DNA of 64,000 bases from Xenorhabdus griffiniae. GTDB taxonomy: Bacteria; Pseudomonadota; Gammaproteobacteria; Enterobacterales; Enterobacteriaceae. Positions 19,591 through 28,631 of the stretch are shown here, piece by piece. Each line of letters starts with the position of its first letter. Positions within the stretch are counted from its first letter, which is position 1. The stretch is taken from NCBI RefSeq assembly GCF_001028135.1, contig NZ_LDNM01000016.1, forward strand, positions 88,971-152,970. The letters are read 5' to 3'. The notes under the pieces are model-generated. The model was not told where the DNA came from and ran no database searches. It saw nothing but the letters and a program-made list of their open reading frames with translations. The translations under genes and the position numbers were made by a program.

Positions 19591-20658
19591 TCAAAAATAT
19601 ATACGGTTCTTAGGAAGTATCTCAATATGTTCCGAAGAGAGTGTTAATGCTGAACATTGCTGTGCAAAGCGGATACTTTCTTTCAGTTCCATGCCTTCTA
19701 ACCAGCAATGTACAAGGCCAGCCATCATGGCATCACCCGCGCCATTGGCATTAACAATATTGGTATTGATTGCACTTGAACATCCTGATGTATTATCCAT
19801 TTCACTGTAATAAACACCTTCTGTATCCATACTCAAAATTAAGCGCTGGACGCCATGCTGATGAAACCAGTGTGCCGTATCAGCGGCATCTTTTTGGGTT
19901 TCAATTTTTATGCCACTAAGGATTTCTGCTTCAGTTCGATTGGGTTTTAAAGTATGAATATGCGATAGGAAATGGCGAATTTTGGATGCTTTGGATCTTG
20001 AAACCGTGTCAACAAAAATTGGGACATTACCGGAATGATTAAATAGCCATTTTAGGGCTTCTTCAGTTAAATTACAGTCAATAACTAACACGTTAGCATG
20101 CTGAATTAAAGATTTAGCTTGAGATAATAACGTAGGCGTTAATTTTTCCAGAATGCCCATATCATTAACAGTAACGACACACTTTCCATTTTCATCGATA
20201 ACAGAATTGCAGATTGAAGTTTTTTCGCCATCTAATTTATAGAAATAGTTAACATTAACACCGGCCGATTTTGTATGATCAAACAGTGCGTTGCCGTTTG
20301 AATCGTTACCGATAACGGAAATTAAATAACTTTCATTTTTTAATAATGCAATATTTTGAGCGATATTTCTTCCTACACCCCCTGGTGTAGAAATAATTTT
20401 CCCTGGGTTGGAATCTTCATAAATTAATTTGGCTGAGGTATAGCTTGTTAAATCTATATTCGCTGCACCAATAGTCACAGTATAAACATCGTTAGATAAA
20501 ATATACCCTTTGCCTTTAATATAACCTTTTTTACTTAGGTTCATAATATGCCCTGCAACACATGAGCGACTGATTCCGAGAATATCAGCAATTTCTTGTT
20601 GCTGAATGAAAGGATCACGCTTTAGAAGTTGCAATATCTGGTTTTCCCTTTTTGACAT
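19591..20658 (-). CDS. PfkB-family sugar/pseudouridine kinase with N-terminal winged HTH (YeiI/PsuK type)
   Basis: An N-terminal DNA-binding domain (RENQILQLLKRDPFIQQQEIA, then SRSCVAGHIMNLSKKGYIKGKGYIL) is fused to a PfkB kinase. The GGVGRNIAQNIALL substrate loop and the C-terminal NANGAGDAMMAG ATP/catalytic-base signature are intact. Closest in memory to E. coli YeiI and PsuK. The C-terminus (ILPKNRIYF) is about 15 residues shorter than homologues and diverges right beside repeat copy A. No psuG or psuT is adjacent. The ATG at 20658 has an aaagg ribosome site; an upstream ATG at 20685 is possible. Confidence 0.82.
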   Translation of the reverse strand: MSKRENQILQLLKRDPFIQQQEIADILGISRSCVAGHIMNLSKKGYIKGKGYILSNDVYTVTIGAANIDLTSYTSAKLIYEDSNPGKIISTPGGVGRNIAQNIALLKNESYLISVIGNDSNGNALFDHTKSAGVNVNYFYKLDGEKTSICNSVIDENGKCVVTVNDMGILEKLTPTLLSQAKSLIQHANVLVIDCNLTEEALKWLFNHSGNVPIFVDTVSRSKASKIRHFLSHIHTLKPNRTEAEILSGIKIETQKDAADTAHWFHQHGVQRLILSMDTEGVYYSEMDNTSGCSSAINTNIVNANGAGDAMMAGLVHCWLEGMELKESIRFAQQCSALTLSSEHIEILPKNRIYF

Positions 20659-20685
20659 ATCATACCTTTGGTTGTTTTTTTGCAC

Positions 20686-20993
20686 TGATGTTTTATGTCA
20701 TATCTGACAGACAGTAAAGGCTATTTTTATATTTCTTTCTCATTATGAGAATATGATCGTAAGATTGGTAAAGCCAGTAAATAACATAAAAATGTGATGT
20801 TTGTCTCGAATATTATGCTGAAAAATTGATGAAAATCAGGTAACTAAATACATCAAGTGAGTCAACTATATTTTATTCTGTTAGAATCTCTCTTAAAACA
20901 GTGTGTTGGATTGTTCTATGGAAACTGCAAACATATGTTTGGTTTTTATGATTTGTTGATTTTCATGGCGAGGTGAAACTGGAATATATGACG
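20686..20993. other. AT-rich spacer between the kinase gene and the pirB terminator
   Basis: About 300 nt with no credible gene on either strand. It presumably carries the promoter of the leftward kinase gene. No recognised operator. Confidence 0.5.
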
Positions 20994-21039
20994 AGAAAAA
21001 ACGGCCCCCGGCGACATAATTAGCTATGTAACCAGGGGC
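20994..21039 (-). terminator. Terminator of pirAB
   Basis: On the minus strand gcccctgg pairs with ccgggggc (one mismatch), with an inner acata/tatgt stem, followed by cgtttttt. It lies 32 nt past the pirB stop. Confidence 0.85.
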
Positions 21040-21070
21040 TTATTTACAACTCAAATTCTATTAGCCGGTA

Positions 21071-22348
21071 TTATTTTTTATCAGCTAACATATGGTATGA
21101 AACGGCAATACCTGCGGCCTGACCAGCAAGTGAAGGTTCATCGCTGGCTAAGTACAGCCCTGCAATATAGTGGCCATCAACAGCGTATTTTCTGTATTTT
21201 GTCGCGTAGCGTTCACCGACTCTGAGTTGACGCCCATCACTTAACGTAAATAACGCCTCATCAACCGCGCCATTGCCCCATACTTCCAACCTTTCGATAA
21301 CACTATCATTGAGTTCAATAGAACTCGTTTCTGATGTTACGGTGCCGAGTGTATAGGATGAATCGTTGGCAAATGTGATTTGAATACCACCCACTCTGGG
21401 GGCATTGCCGATTCTTCGTACATAGCCAAGCAATGATTTTATTTTATTGTATTTACCGTCGATTAAAGAGGGCTTGAAGGGTTCCTGCATTTGATCGTCT
21501 TCTGTCAGAGCCTGAATTCTCGTTTTGTTAGTAGGACGATCAAATACGGTTGAATAACTGATAGTTTTAGGATTAAAACCACTTTCCAGGCTATTATTTT
21601 GTAGATGTTCAATTAACTCAATACACTCTAAACCGTGTAATAAACAATACCCTCTTACAGACAATAAATTATTAGTGACACTCTCTGCTGTTGATGTATT
21701 TATGGCATTATTATATTCATTAGTATACATCGTATGAATATAGTTTCTGGCTCTGTCAACCAATGTGTCGATAAGTTGTTTTAACTCATTGACTTCAATA
21801 TCGGTCAGCCCAATATCATTTTTCTTTTCTATCCCCATTTTCCAATAAGGGATCTGTAACATAACCGTGTTAGTGTACATCGGCAGGATCTGGTAGTTTG
21901 TTTTATTATCAAAAGACTTGAATCTTTCATCGATACTCACCAGATATCTAGCCAGGAACATATAGGCGTCATGGCTTTCCTGGCTGCCAGGCGAGGTTTC
22001 CAGCATGTATTGCACATGTTCCATTTTTCCTTTGATTTCTTGTATATCTCCATTAAGTATTCCTTTAATCGTTTGTAGAGCAGCATTCTCTATCATTTGC
22101 TCTACTTTTTGGAGGATTTGCTCCCAGGTATTATCTTTCTGTTGCGGCCAAAATAGCCCTAACAGGAAAGACATTGCGGAACCTACTCCTGGAATAAACC
22201 CTACGCCGCCAATAATGGCATCCTTTATTATTGATGACATATCCCATTCATAATCGGGGGTAGAGGTGGTATAAGGCACGATAAGCATGACGTCAGTGAG
22301 TACAGGCAATGTGTCATTTTCAGATACATTAATCGGTGTGGTATTCAT
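21071..22348 (-). CDS. pirB: PirB-like binary insecticidal toxin subunit
   Basis: 425 residues matching PirB of Photorhabdus and PirB(vp) of Vibrio: N-terminal IIKDAIIGGVGFIPGVGSAMSF (pore-forming, Cry domain I-like helical bundle), middle SVRGYCLLHGLECI, and a conserved C-terminus with IGNAPRVGGIQI, WGNGAVD and GHYIAGLYLASDEP. PirB acts with PirA on insect (and, for Vibrio, shrimp) gut epithelium. No signal peptide is seen. It is encoded 110 nt downstream of pirA, with a 16-bp tandem repeat between them and its own terminator. Confidence 0.93.
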   Translation of the reverse strand: MNTTPINVSENDTLPVLTDVMLIVPYTTSTPDYEWDMSSIIKDAIIGGVGFIPGVGSAMSFLLGLFWPQQKDNTWEQILQKVEQMIENAALQTIKGILNGDIQEIKGKMEHVQYMLETSPGSQESHDAYMFLARYLVSIDERFKSFDNKTNYQILPMYTNTVMLQIPYWKMGIEKKNDIGLTDIEVNELKQLIDTLVDRARNYIHTMYTNEYNNAINTSTAESVTNNLLSVRGYCLLHGLECIELIEHLQNNSLESGFNPKTISYSTVFDRPTNKTRIQALTEDDQMQEPFKPSLIDGKYNKIKSLLGYVRRIGNAPRVGGIQITFANDSSYTLGTVTSETSSIELNDSVIERLEVWGNGAVDEALFTLSDGRQLRVGERYATKYRKYAVDGHYIAGLYLASDEPSLAGQAAGIAVSYHMLADKK

Positions 22349-22370
22349 AATTTTATTTTACCTTAGTTCC

Positions 22371-22409
22371 TTAGTTAAATAGTGCTTTAGTTAAATAGTG
22401 CTTTAGTTA
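22371..22409. repeat. 16-bp tandem repeat between pirA and pirB
   Basis: TTAGTTAAATAGTGCT occurs twice exactly, then 7 further bases of a third unit. It occupies the leader of pirB and pushes its ribosome site region away from pirA. Confidence 0.9.
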
Positions 22410-22458
22410 GAGAATAATTAAATTAAACTCTATGAGTTATAAATGTTTTTTCATATTG

Positions 22459-22887
22459 TTACTTATTATATCCAGTAACAAAGGCGCGTTTATCGGTTTC
22501 GTTATAAATGACGACCTTGCTGTAATACACAGAGTTGCTCGGTGATTGTAATATGCCGTCTTCCCCGGCTTTCACTGTGATAGCAGAATATTCGAACCAT
22601 TCTGATGTGAAAGAGTGAGACCAATAAAAAACGGCTCTAACTGATGATGCGGGGCCAGAATTGGCTACGTAATAATTGGGGCGGGTTTCGGGAATAATTG
22701 GCGTATCAATTCTTATTGCCTCAATAGAAGAGTGTGGCTCTATTGTCATATCCCTATAAGGATTGACGGTAAGAGGTTCTGATGCGGGTGTGTCTGTATT
22801 GTAAATGAGTGGTTCTGGGTTAGATGGGGTATTGTTTATGATTGTAATGTCACTACTACCACTTATATTTATATTGATTATGCTCAT
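22459..22887 (-). CDS. pirA: PirA-like binary insecticidal toxin subunit
   Basis: 142 residues. The C-terminal two thirds carry the PirA blocks TPIIPETRPNYYVANSGPASSV, RAVFYWSHSFTSEWFE and SVYYSKVVIYNETDKRAFVTGYNK. PirA resembles Cry-toxin domain III and is thought to bind receptors or sugars and to complement PirB. The N-terminus is rich in I, N, S and T. It is the first gene of pirAB on the minus strand, without a signal peptide. Established family role: toxicity to insect larvae. Activity of this allele is inferred. Confidence 0.93.
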   Translation of the reverse strand: MSIININISGSSDITIINNTPSNPEPLIYNTDTPASEPLTVNPYRDMTIEPHSSIEAIRIDTPIIPETRPNYYVANSGPASSVRAVFYWSHSFTSEWFEYSAITVKAGEDGILQSPSNSVYYSKVVIYNETDKRAFVTGYNK

Positions 22888-23288
22888 AAGGTATTATCCT
22901 ATTTTAAATGTTGGTTAAAGTTTAATTTTGTGTTTATTTTTAAAGGGTTAATTTATTTTTGGTTTTTTCTATGATCCACAATATAATTGTGGGGATTTTC
23001 TCCTTGTGGTTGAAATTTGTTGTTATTTGGCATGAGTCATATATATGATGACTGCGGCCATTCTAAACACATTGATATGCAGGATAAAATATAAAAAATG
23101 TAAGTTTGATTTAAAAATTATACTGCTCATTGAAATAATGTTATACGCGATAAACTTCAAGTTGCCATCCGCAAGACGACGCGAGGCCTTATATTTCCCC
23201 GCTGCGCTGGGAAATATAACACGCACCTTGAAATTATATTGGTATAGCCCAATATAATTGGGCTAAGAGTAATATTTATTGATTAACT
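22888..23288. other. Region upstream of pirA, with repeat copy B
   Basis: AT-rich, gene-free; it should hold the pirA promoter on the minus strand. The only recognised element is the dispersed repeat at 23142-23246. Confidence 0.5.
23142..23246 (+). repeat. Dispersed ~105-bp hairpin repeat, copy B
   Basis: Same orientation and core as copies A and C, from tatac to ggtata. With copy A it brackets the kinase-pirAB islet as direct repeats about 3.6 kb apart. Confidence 0.85.
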
Positions 23289-23690
23289 CTAAACAGTCGC
23301 GTTCTGATATAAATCCCAACGGTTCCCATAAATATCTTCAAAAACGACTACCATACCATATTCTTCCTGACGGGGTTCTTCACAGAAATGGACGCCATTT
23401 TCTTTCATTTTGTGATAATCACGCCAAAAGTCGTCAGTTTGCAGGAATAAGAACACCCGTCCACCACATTGGTTACCAATAAACGCTTCTTGCCTTTCAT
23501 TAGAGGCTCTGGCCAGCAGTAAGTTACAGTCACTTTCAGGATTTGGGGTGACAACAACCCATCTTTTTCCTGGCTGTGGCGTATCTTCTACCAACGTAAA
23601 TCCCAATTTATTAGTGTAATAATCGATAGCCCTATCATAATCATCTACAACGATAGCGACGTAACCCATACATTTTTTCTGTGTTCTCAT
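23289..23690 (-). CDS. VOC (glyoxalase/bleomycin-resistance fold) family protein
   Basis: 133 residues, a single vicinal-oxygen-chelate domain: YVAIVVDDYDRAIDYYTNKLGF at the N-terminus, and the closing FEDIYGNRWDLYQ typical of the family. It includes the likely metal-ligand glutamates and EEYGMVVVFED. Substrate cannot be told. It stands alone between two repeat copies. Confidence 0.8.
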   Translation of the reverse strand: MRTQKKCMGYVAIVVDDYDRAIDYYTNKLGFTLVEDTPQPGKRWVVVTPNPESDCNLLLARASNERQEAFIGNQCGGRVFLFLQTDDFWRDYHKMKENGVHFCEEPRQEEYGMVVVFEDIYGNRWDLYQNATV

Positions 23691-23796
23691 GGTATTCCTG
23701 TTATTTTACAACTCAAAAAATTACACCATTCGGGTGCCTAATTTCACGTTTTTTCCTGGCTGGATAAGGACGGTTCCCTGTTCGTCACAAACGGTT

Positions 23797-23835
23797 GGGG
23801 AAATATAACACGCATCCTGAAGTTGGATTGGTATA
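23797..23835 (+). repeat. Partial copy D of the dispersed repeat (right end only)
   Basis: GGGGAAATATAACACGCATC followed by tgaagttggattggtata matches the right third of the ~105-bp element. The left part is missing, so this is a decayed copy at the end of pduX. Confidence 0.75.
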
Positions 23836-23839
23836 GATT

Positions 23840-24700
23840 TCAGCGAATACCCCCCGCAATCAGTTTAACCTGGTGAATTTTCGGATAGTGCTCAGAAATC
23901 TTCTTTTGACACAGCCACCAGCGCAGGTAATTGACGTCATGGCGATGTGAATCGAATAACAGGCCAACGACACTGCCGCTATGGGCAACGTTCAGGCCAT
24001 AGATACCCGTTTGCTCGACCAAATCCCGCAGTTGATCAAAACAGGGTTTCGGTAATATCGATTGGCTGGCAATAGCGCTTAATGTGCAAGCTTCCCCCAG
24101 GCGGTAATAGTCATGCCGTTGGTTCGCTGTATGAAATTGCCGCCAGGCTTGTTGGAATAAAGGGGCATTATCCCGCCATTGTGGATGATGATCCTGTTGG
24201 TGATATTCTTCTGTCAAAATAGTTTGTGGGCTTTCCAATAGTAAAATATCGATATCCGGTTGCCAGTCGAAGGGAATTTGAGTTTGGGCGGTGAGATGGT
24301 CAAACAAGGTTAATGGTTTGAAGATCGTGCTGTCAGTGGGTTCCAGTTTGACACAGAGTTGCGCAAGCTCGGTGCTTTCCAGTGACTTGCCCAATAATCT
24401 GGCAGTGGCCTGGGCGGTAGCGGCAATATCCGCTGTACTACTGGCCATGCCTTTGGCGATCGGAATGGTCGATTGATATTCAATCCGCAAGCCAGCAGTC
24501 AATTCTGGTGGCTCCTGCCAGTAATCCAGCAGTACATTGACCATCTGGCGCATACGTGGCCGTTCCTGGGGGATGGGAATACCTTCACTGACAGCAACAC
24601 AACTGAACCAATTAATCGGGCAGGAGATTAACTTTTCCCCCCCAAACAACCACCCTTGCAGCAGTTCTCCGCAGGAAGCGGGACAAGCGGCTTCAGCCAT
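23840..24700 (-). CDS. pduX: L-threonine kinase PduX (cobalamin linker synthesis)
   Basis: GHMP-superfamily kinase that makes L-threonine 3-phosphate, the substrate of CobD. N-terminus MAEAACPASCGELLQGW; ATP-binding motif PIAKGMASSTADIAATAQ. An upstream ATG exists at 24727, but the ATG at 24700 overlaps the cobD stop in ATGGCTGA, as elsewhere in this locus. It is the last gene of cobA-cobD-pduX. Confidence 0.9.
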   Translation of the reverse strand: MAEAACPASCGELLQGWLFGGEKLISCPINWFSCVAVSEGIPIPQERPRMRQMVNVLLDYWQEPPELTAGLRIEYQSTIPIAKGMASSTADIAATAQATARLLGKSLESTELAQLCVKLEPTDSTIFKPLTLFDHLTAQTQIPFDWQPDIDILLLESPQTILTEEYHQQDHHPQWRDNAPLFQQAWRQFHTANQRHDYYRLGEACTLSAIASQSILPKPCFDQLRDLVEQTGIYGLNVAHSGSVVGLLFDSHRHDVNYLRWWLCQKKISEHYPKIHQVKLIAGGIR

Positions 24701-25766
24701 AGGCAAAAACCTGTTGCATCGCTGCAATTAGGCGCTGATTTTCCCACTCACTGCGCACGGCTATACGATAGTAACGCTCGTCTAATCCGGCATAATTTTC
24801 ACAATGGCGAATTAACAACCGACGTGTAAGTAAAGCATGCCATAAATCCAGATCGGGTTTATCACAGCGAAAGAACAGAAAATTAGCCGATGGCGGCCAG
24901 ACAGTCAGTTCAGGGAAAGTTGAAAGCTGAGACGCGAGATAATGTTGCTGCGATGTCAGCCATTGATGTGTTGCAGCAATATAGTCATGTTCATCAAATA
25001 AAATCTCACCAACCCGTGCAGCAAAGGCATTCATTGACCACGGTTCACGTCGATTTTTCATCTCTGCAATCCCGGCCATATTTCCGCTGACTAAATAGCC
25101 TAAGCGTAATCCGGGAATGGCAAAGAATTTGGTCATTGAACGCAATACATAAAGATGTCTGGTGACCGTAACTTGCGGAATCAACCCGCGATTCTCAGGG
25201 AGAAAATCAATAAAGGATTCATCGACAATCAGCGAAATTCCTTGCTGTTCACAATATTCCACCAGTGATTGCATAAACGGGTTGTCCGGCATTAATCCGG
25301 TGGGATTATTGGGCGTAGCGATAAAAACACAATCGGGTTGAATTGTGGAAAGTGTATCCAACAGGCGTAAATCAGGTTGAAACCCGGCGTCCTCTGTTAG
25401 TGGATAGTCGATAATTTCTGTGCCAATTTGCTGCAAGGCTCGTCGATATTCAGCAAATCCCGGGATAAGCAGCAAGGCCCGTTTGGGATTGAGATAACGG
25501 GTGATGGCATAGATCAGTTCTGTTGCACCATTGCCGGCTATTACTGAGTTGTAATCGCATTGATGGGTCTCTGCGATCGCCTGATGCAAGCGGCGATATT
25601 CCACATCTGGGTACTTTTCGATGTCAGCAAGACTATTTTTGATCAACGCCTTAACCCGTTCTGGCGCCCCTAACGGATTGATATTGGCACTGAAATCAAT
25701 CAGCTCATTAGCTGGAAGGCCATATTGTTGGGCAATGCCGATGATATTGCCGCCATGTTCACTCAT
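24693..25766 (-). CDS. cobD: L-threonine-O-3-phosphate decarboxylase
   Basis: PLP-dependent aminotransferase-fold enzyme making (R)-1-amino-2-propanol phosphate for the nucleotide loop. Motifs: ATPNNPTGLMPD, VDESFIDFLP and the PLP lysine in SMTKFFAIPGLRLGY. Starts MSEHGGN at 25766, with the start overlapping the cobA stop (ATGAGTGA); four more residues are possible from 25778. Confidence 0.94.
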   Translation of the reverse strand: MSEHGGNIIGIAQQYGLPANELIDFSANINPLGAPERVKALIKNSLADIEKYPDVEYRRLHQAIAETHQCDYNSVIAGNGATELIYAITRYLNPKRALLLIPGFAEYRRALQQIGTEIIDYPLTEDAGFQPDLRLLDTLSTIQPDCVFIATPNNPTGLMPDNPFMQSLVEYCEQQGISLIVDESFIDFLPENRGLIPQVTVTRHLYVLRSMTKFFAIPGLRLGYLVSGNMAGIAEMKNRREPWSMNAFAARVGEILFDEHDYIAATHQWLTSQQHYLASQLSTFPELTVWPPSANFLFFRCDKPDLDLWHALLTRRLLIRHCENYAGLDERYYRIAVRSEWENQRLIAAMQQVFAYG

Positions 25767-26520
25767 GGATTGCTCCATCAGTGGGAGAGAAGGAGAGCCT
25801 TGTCCCTAAATTGACGACATCACCAACCACAATCAGTGCGGGTGCGTGCAGATCCTGTTCTTCTGCTTTTGCAGCCAGCGTTTCCAGTGTGCCTATAACA
25901 CTCTTTTGTTTGGGGTGGCTGGCGTACATGATCACCGCCGCAGGGGTTGTGGGGGATTTGCCATATAGCATCAACTGTTGGCAGATCTCCATCAGGCGGG
26001 TCATCCCCATGAGAATAACCAATGTTCCTTCCAATTGGGCAAGTATCTCCCAATTCTGTTGTTCGTTACCTTGAGAAGTGTGTCCGGTCACAACGTGGAA
26101 ACTCGATGCATAATTGCGGTGGGTGACGGGAATGCCGGCATAGGCCAGTCCACCAATTGAGGCACTGATCCCCGGAATGACTTCAAATTTAATGCCATGT
26201 TGTGCCAGCACTTCCGCTTCTTCTCCGCCGCGCCCGAAAACATAGGGATCGCCGCCTTTTAAGCGAACAACCCGTTTTCCCGCCTGTGCATGCCTGACCA
26301 GAATTTGATTAATCTCTTCTTGTGGGATGGGATGGTAATCATGTTCTTTGCCAACATTGATAATTTCACAGTGATCTGATACTTGGGCTATAAGTTCAGA
26401 ATTGACAAGACGGTCATGAACAATGACATCCGCAGATTGAATACAGCGCAATCCTTTGACCGTGATTAAACCTGCATCACCAGGGCCGGCTCCCACTAAC
26501 CATACATTGCCTTTATTCAT
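25759..26520 (-). CDS. cobA: Uroporphyrinogen-III C-methyltransferase
   Basis: S-adenosylmethionine-dependent enzyme that makes precorrin-2, the entry to the corrin (and siroheme) branch. 253 residues: VGAGPGDAGLITVKG near the N-terminus, KGGDPYVFGRGGEE, and the PGISASIGGLAYAGIPVTHR block, all typical of SUMT. No CysG-type dehydrogenase domain is attached, so a separate enzyme must supply the dehydrogenase step. It is the first gene of the leftward arm. Confidence 0.93.
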   Translation of the reverse strand: MNKGNVWLVGAGPGDAGLITVKGLRCIQSADVIVHDRLVNSELIAQVSDHCEIINVGKEHDYHPIPQEEINQILVRHAQAGKRVVRLKGGDPYVFGRGGEEAEVLAQHGIKFEVIPGISASIGGLAYAGIPVTHRNYASSFHVVTGHTSQGNEQQNWEILAQLEGTLVILMGMTRLMEICQQLMLYGKSPTTPAAVIMYASHPKQKSVIGTLETLAAKAEEQDLHAPALIVVGDVVNLGTRLSFSPTDGAIHE

Positions 26521-26698
26521 TGGGTTACCTCTATGGAATTAAAATATAAATTATCAAAGGGAGAGCTATATTTTTATCAGGGTAGTGAGGTTCTGTTTTT
26601 TATTTATCACTTTATGGATTGTTTTTCTTATTCTTATGGGTGGCGTTATATTTATTTCAGATTTTTATCATTATTACTTTAATGCGGGATAAGTAAAG

Positions 26699-26712
26699 TT
26701 GATTTATATCAA
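26699..26712. promoter_or_regulatory. FNR box on the cobA side
   Basis: TTGATTTATATCAA fits the FNR consensus TTGAT-N4-ATCAA exactly. It lies 179 nt before the cobA start codon. Confidence 0.78.
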
Positions 26713-27140
26713 TATTTTTATTCTTAAATGTTAATCATTTTAAAATTGAATTTACTTGTTTATAGAAAATATATATCCATATGAAAGTTTCTTTATTGTA
26801 TTAATATTTTTATTATAAATTCAATAAGTTAAGTTTTGTTTTCAATTGTTGGCTTAGTGGTTGTGTATTAGTTTTTGTTTCGCTGTAAATAAAAATAGCA
26901 TTTAAAAATCAATAATCATGAACAAGATCACAAAAGTAATAAGGGGTGTTTTTATTAAAAATTAAAAATGTGTATTTTGGAGTGAGTTCGTTTCTCTGTT
27001 TTATTTTCTATGCTCAATTAATATTGTGACAATGCTTTTTGTTAAGTTGCTTATTTGTTGCAAAATAAAAGATTTGTGGATATCAATATTATTCATTGAA
27101 TATTAATTGTTTTGTCGAAAACGAACTAAAAGACGTTTAT

Positions 27141-27154
27141 TTGATAAATATCAA
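27141..27154. promoter_or_regulatory. FNR box on the cbiA side
   Basis: TTGATAAATATCAA fits TTGAT-N4-ATCAA exactly, 83 nt before the cbiA start codon, which allows a promoter with activator-type spacing. Confidence 0.8.
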
Positions 27155-27236
27155 TGAATGGGAATCTGCGTTGCAGATTTAAAACGAATGCCAATTTTAA
27201 CACCAATACAGAATTTAAATGTTTTGGGGTAAGCAC

Positions 27237-28631
27237 ATGCAACAGAAACATGCTTTTGTTATTGCCGGTACAGGTAGCGGATGTGGCAAGACCACCGCTA
27301 CGTTAGGCATCCTGCGTGCCTTGATGAACCGTTCATTACGGGTACAGCCGTTTAAAATCGGGCCTGATTATCTGGATGGTGGCTGGCATCGTGCTGTGAC
27401 GGGCGTCGCTTCACGTAATCTTGATGCCTTTATGCTCCCCGAACCGATCCTGAATGGTTTATTTAACCACGCTATGGCTGATAAAGAGATTGGCGTCATT
27501 GAAGGGGTGATGGGGTTATATGATGGCTATGGTACTGATCCCAACTATTGCAGTAGTGCGGCAATGGCAAAGCAACTTGGCTGTCCGGTAGTTTTATTGG
27601 TGGACGGTAAGGCGGTTTCCACCTCGATTGCGGCTACCGTGATGGGGTTTCAGCAATTTGATCCCGCAGTCAATATTGTGGGAGTACTGCTCAATCGCGT
27701 CAATCGGGATAGCCATTTTCAGTTATTAAAACAGGCCATTGAAGGCTATTGTGGTATTCCTGTTTTGGGGCGGCTGCCGGTGATGCCAGAGGTTACCCTG
27801 CCTTCCCGCCATCTTGGGTTGATCTCTGCGCAAGAACAAGTCAGCCAACGCGAAGAGTGCTGGACTCGTCTGGCTCAACAAATCGAAGCCTCAGTAGATT
27901 TGGATAAGTTGCTGACATTAACTCAGCTATCTTCCTTGCCAAAAGGCAATATTAATGCCCTTGTCGATCCTGTGATGGGGCAAGGCTTAACGCTGGCTCT
28001 GGCAGAAGATGAGGCCTTCCACTTCTATTACCCTGATAACCTGTTGTTGCTGGAAAAAGCCGGTGTGACTATCAAACGGTTCAGTCCCCTGCATGATCAT
28101 CGGTTACCTGAATGCCAGATGATCTATTTGGGCGGGGGATACCCTGAGATTTATGCCCAATCCCTCTCTTCCAACCACGCCATGCATTTGGCATTACGTC
28201 AGGCGCAGCACAAAGATATTCCCATTTATGCGGAATGCGGTGGCTTGATGTATCTCGGCGATACCCTGATTGATGCCGATGGTGTACGCCATGACATGGT
28301 GGGGTTGATTGCCGGTGAAAGCCAGATGGGAGATCACCTGCAACGCTTTGGTTACTGCGAAGCTACGGCAATGTGTGATACGCCTTTCGTGGCAAAAGGG
28401 GAAACGTTGCGCGGGCATGAATTCCATTACTCGGATTTTATCACGACCCAACCCCCCGTTTTTCAGTGTGTTAAATGGTGTGATCCAAAAGAAACATTAA
28501 AAACCGTGCAGAAAAGCTGGCAGGGAGGCTACCAGAATGGCAATACCCTGGCGAGCTATCTGCATATTCATTTTGCCCAACGCCCCCATTTGCTCCAGCG
28601 TTGGCTGATGATGGCACGGAGGCTGTTATGA
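27237..28631 (+). CDS. cbiA: Cobyrinate a,c-diamide synthase
   Basis: ATP-dependent amidation of the a and c side chains of cobyrinate. The N-terminal P-loop is AGTGSGCGKTT at residues 10-20; the C-terminal class I glutaminase domain has its nucleophile in IYAECGGLMYLG. 464 residues from MQQKHAF. An upstream TTG-initiated frame from 27219 is less likely, since MQQKH aligns with the Salmonella start. First gene of the rightward arm, with 4-nt overlap into cbiB. Confidence 0.96.
   Translation: MQQKHAFVIAGTGSGCGKTTATLGILRALMNRSLRVQPFKIGPDYLDGGWHRAVTGVASRNLDAFMLPEPILNGLFNHAMADKEIGVIEGVMGLYDGYGTDPNYCSSAAMAKQLGCPVVLLVDGKAVSTSIAATVMGFQQFDPAVNIVGVLLNRVNRDSHFQLLKQAIEGYCGIPVLGRLPVMPEVTLPSRHLGLISAQEQVSQREECWTRLAQQIEASVDLDKLLTLTQLSSLPKGNINALVDPVMGQGLTLALAEDEAFHFYYPDNLLLLEKAGVTIKRFSPLHDHRLPECQMIYLGGGYPEIYAQSLSSNHAMHLALRQAQHKDIPIYAECGGLMYLGDTLIDADGVRHDMVGLIAGESQMGDHLQRFGYCEATAMCDTPFVAKGETLRGHEFHYSDFITTQPPVFQCVKWCDPKETLKTVQKSWQGGYQNGNTLASYLHIHFAQRPHLLQRWLMMARRLL

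Larger units (their letters stand above)
26521..27236. promoter_or_regulatory. Divergent control region between cobA and cbiA
   Basis: About 716 nt, strongly AT-rich and free of genes. It contains two perfect FNR-type palindromes, a CRP-like half-conserved site near 26920-26936 (TGTGATCTTGTTCATGA on the minus strand) and a small stem-loop AATCTGC/GCAGATT at 27163-27179 in the cbiA leader. No adenosylcobalamin-riboswitch core (B12 box) was recognised on either strand. Confidence 0.7.

Noticed and set aside
26521..27236. Adenosylcobalamin riboswitch before cbiA or cobA
   Set aside because: No B12-box core was found by eye on either strand, although the region is long enough. A covariance search would settle it.
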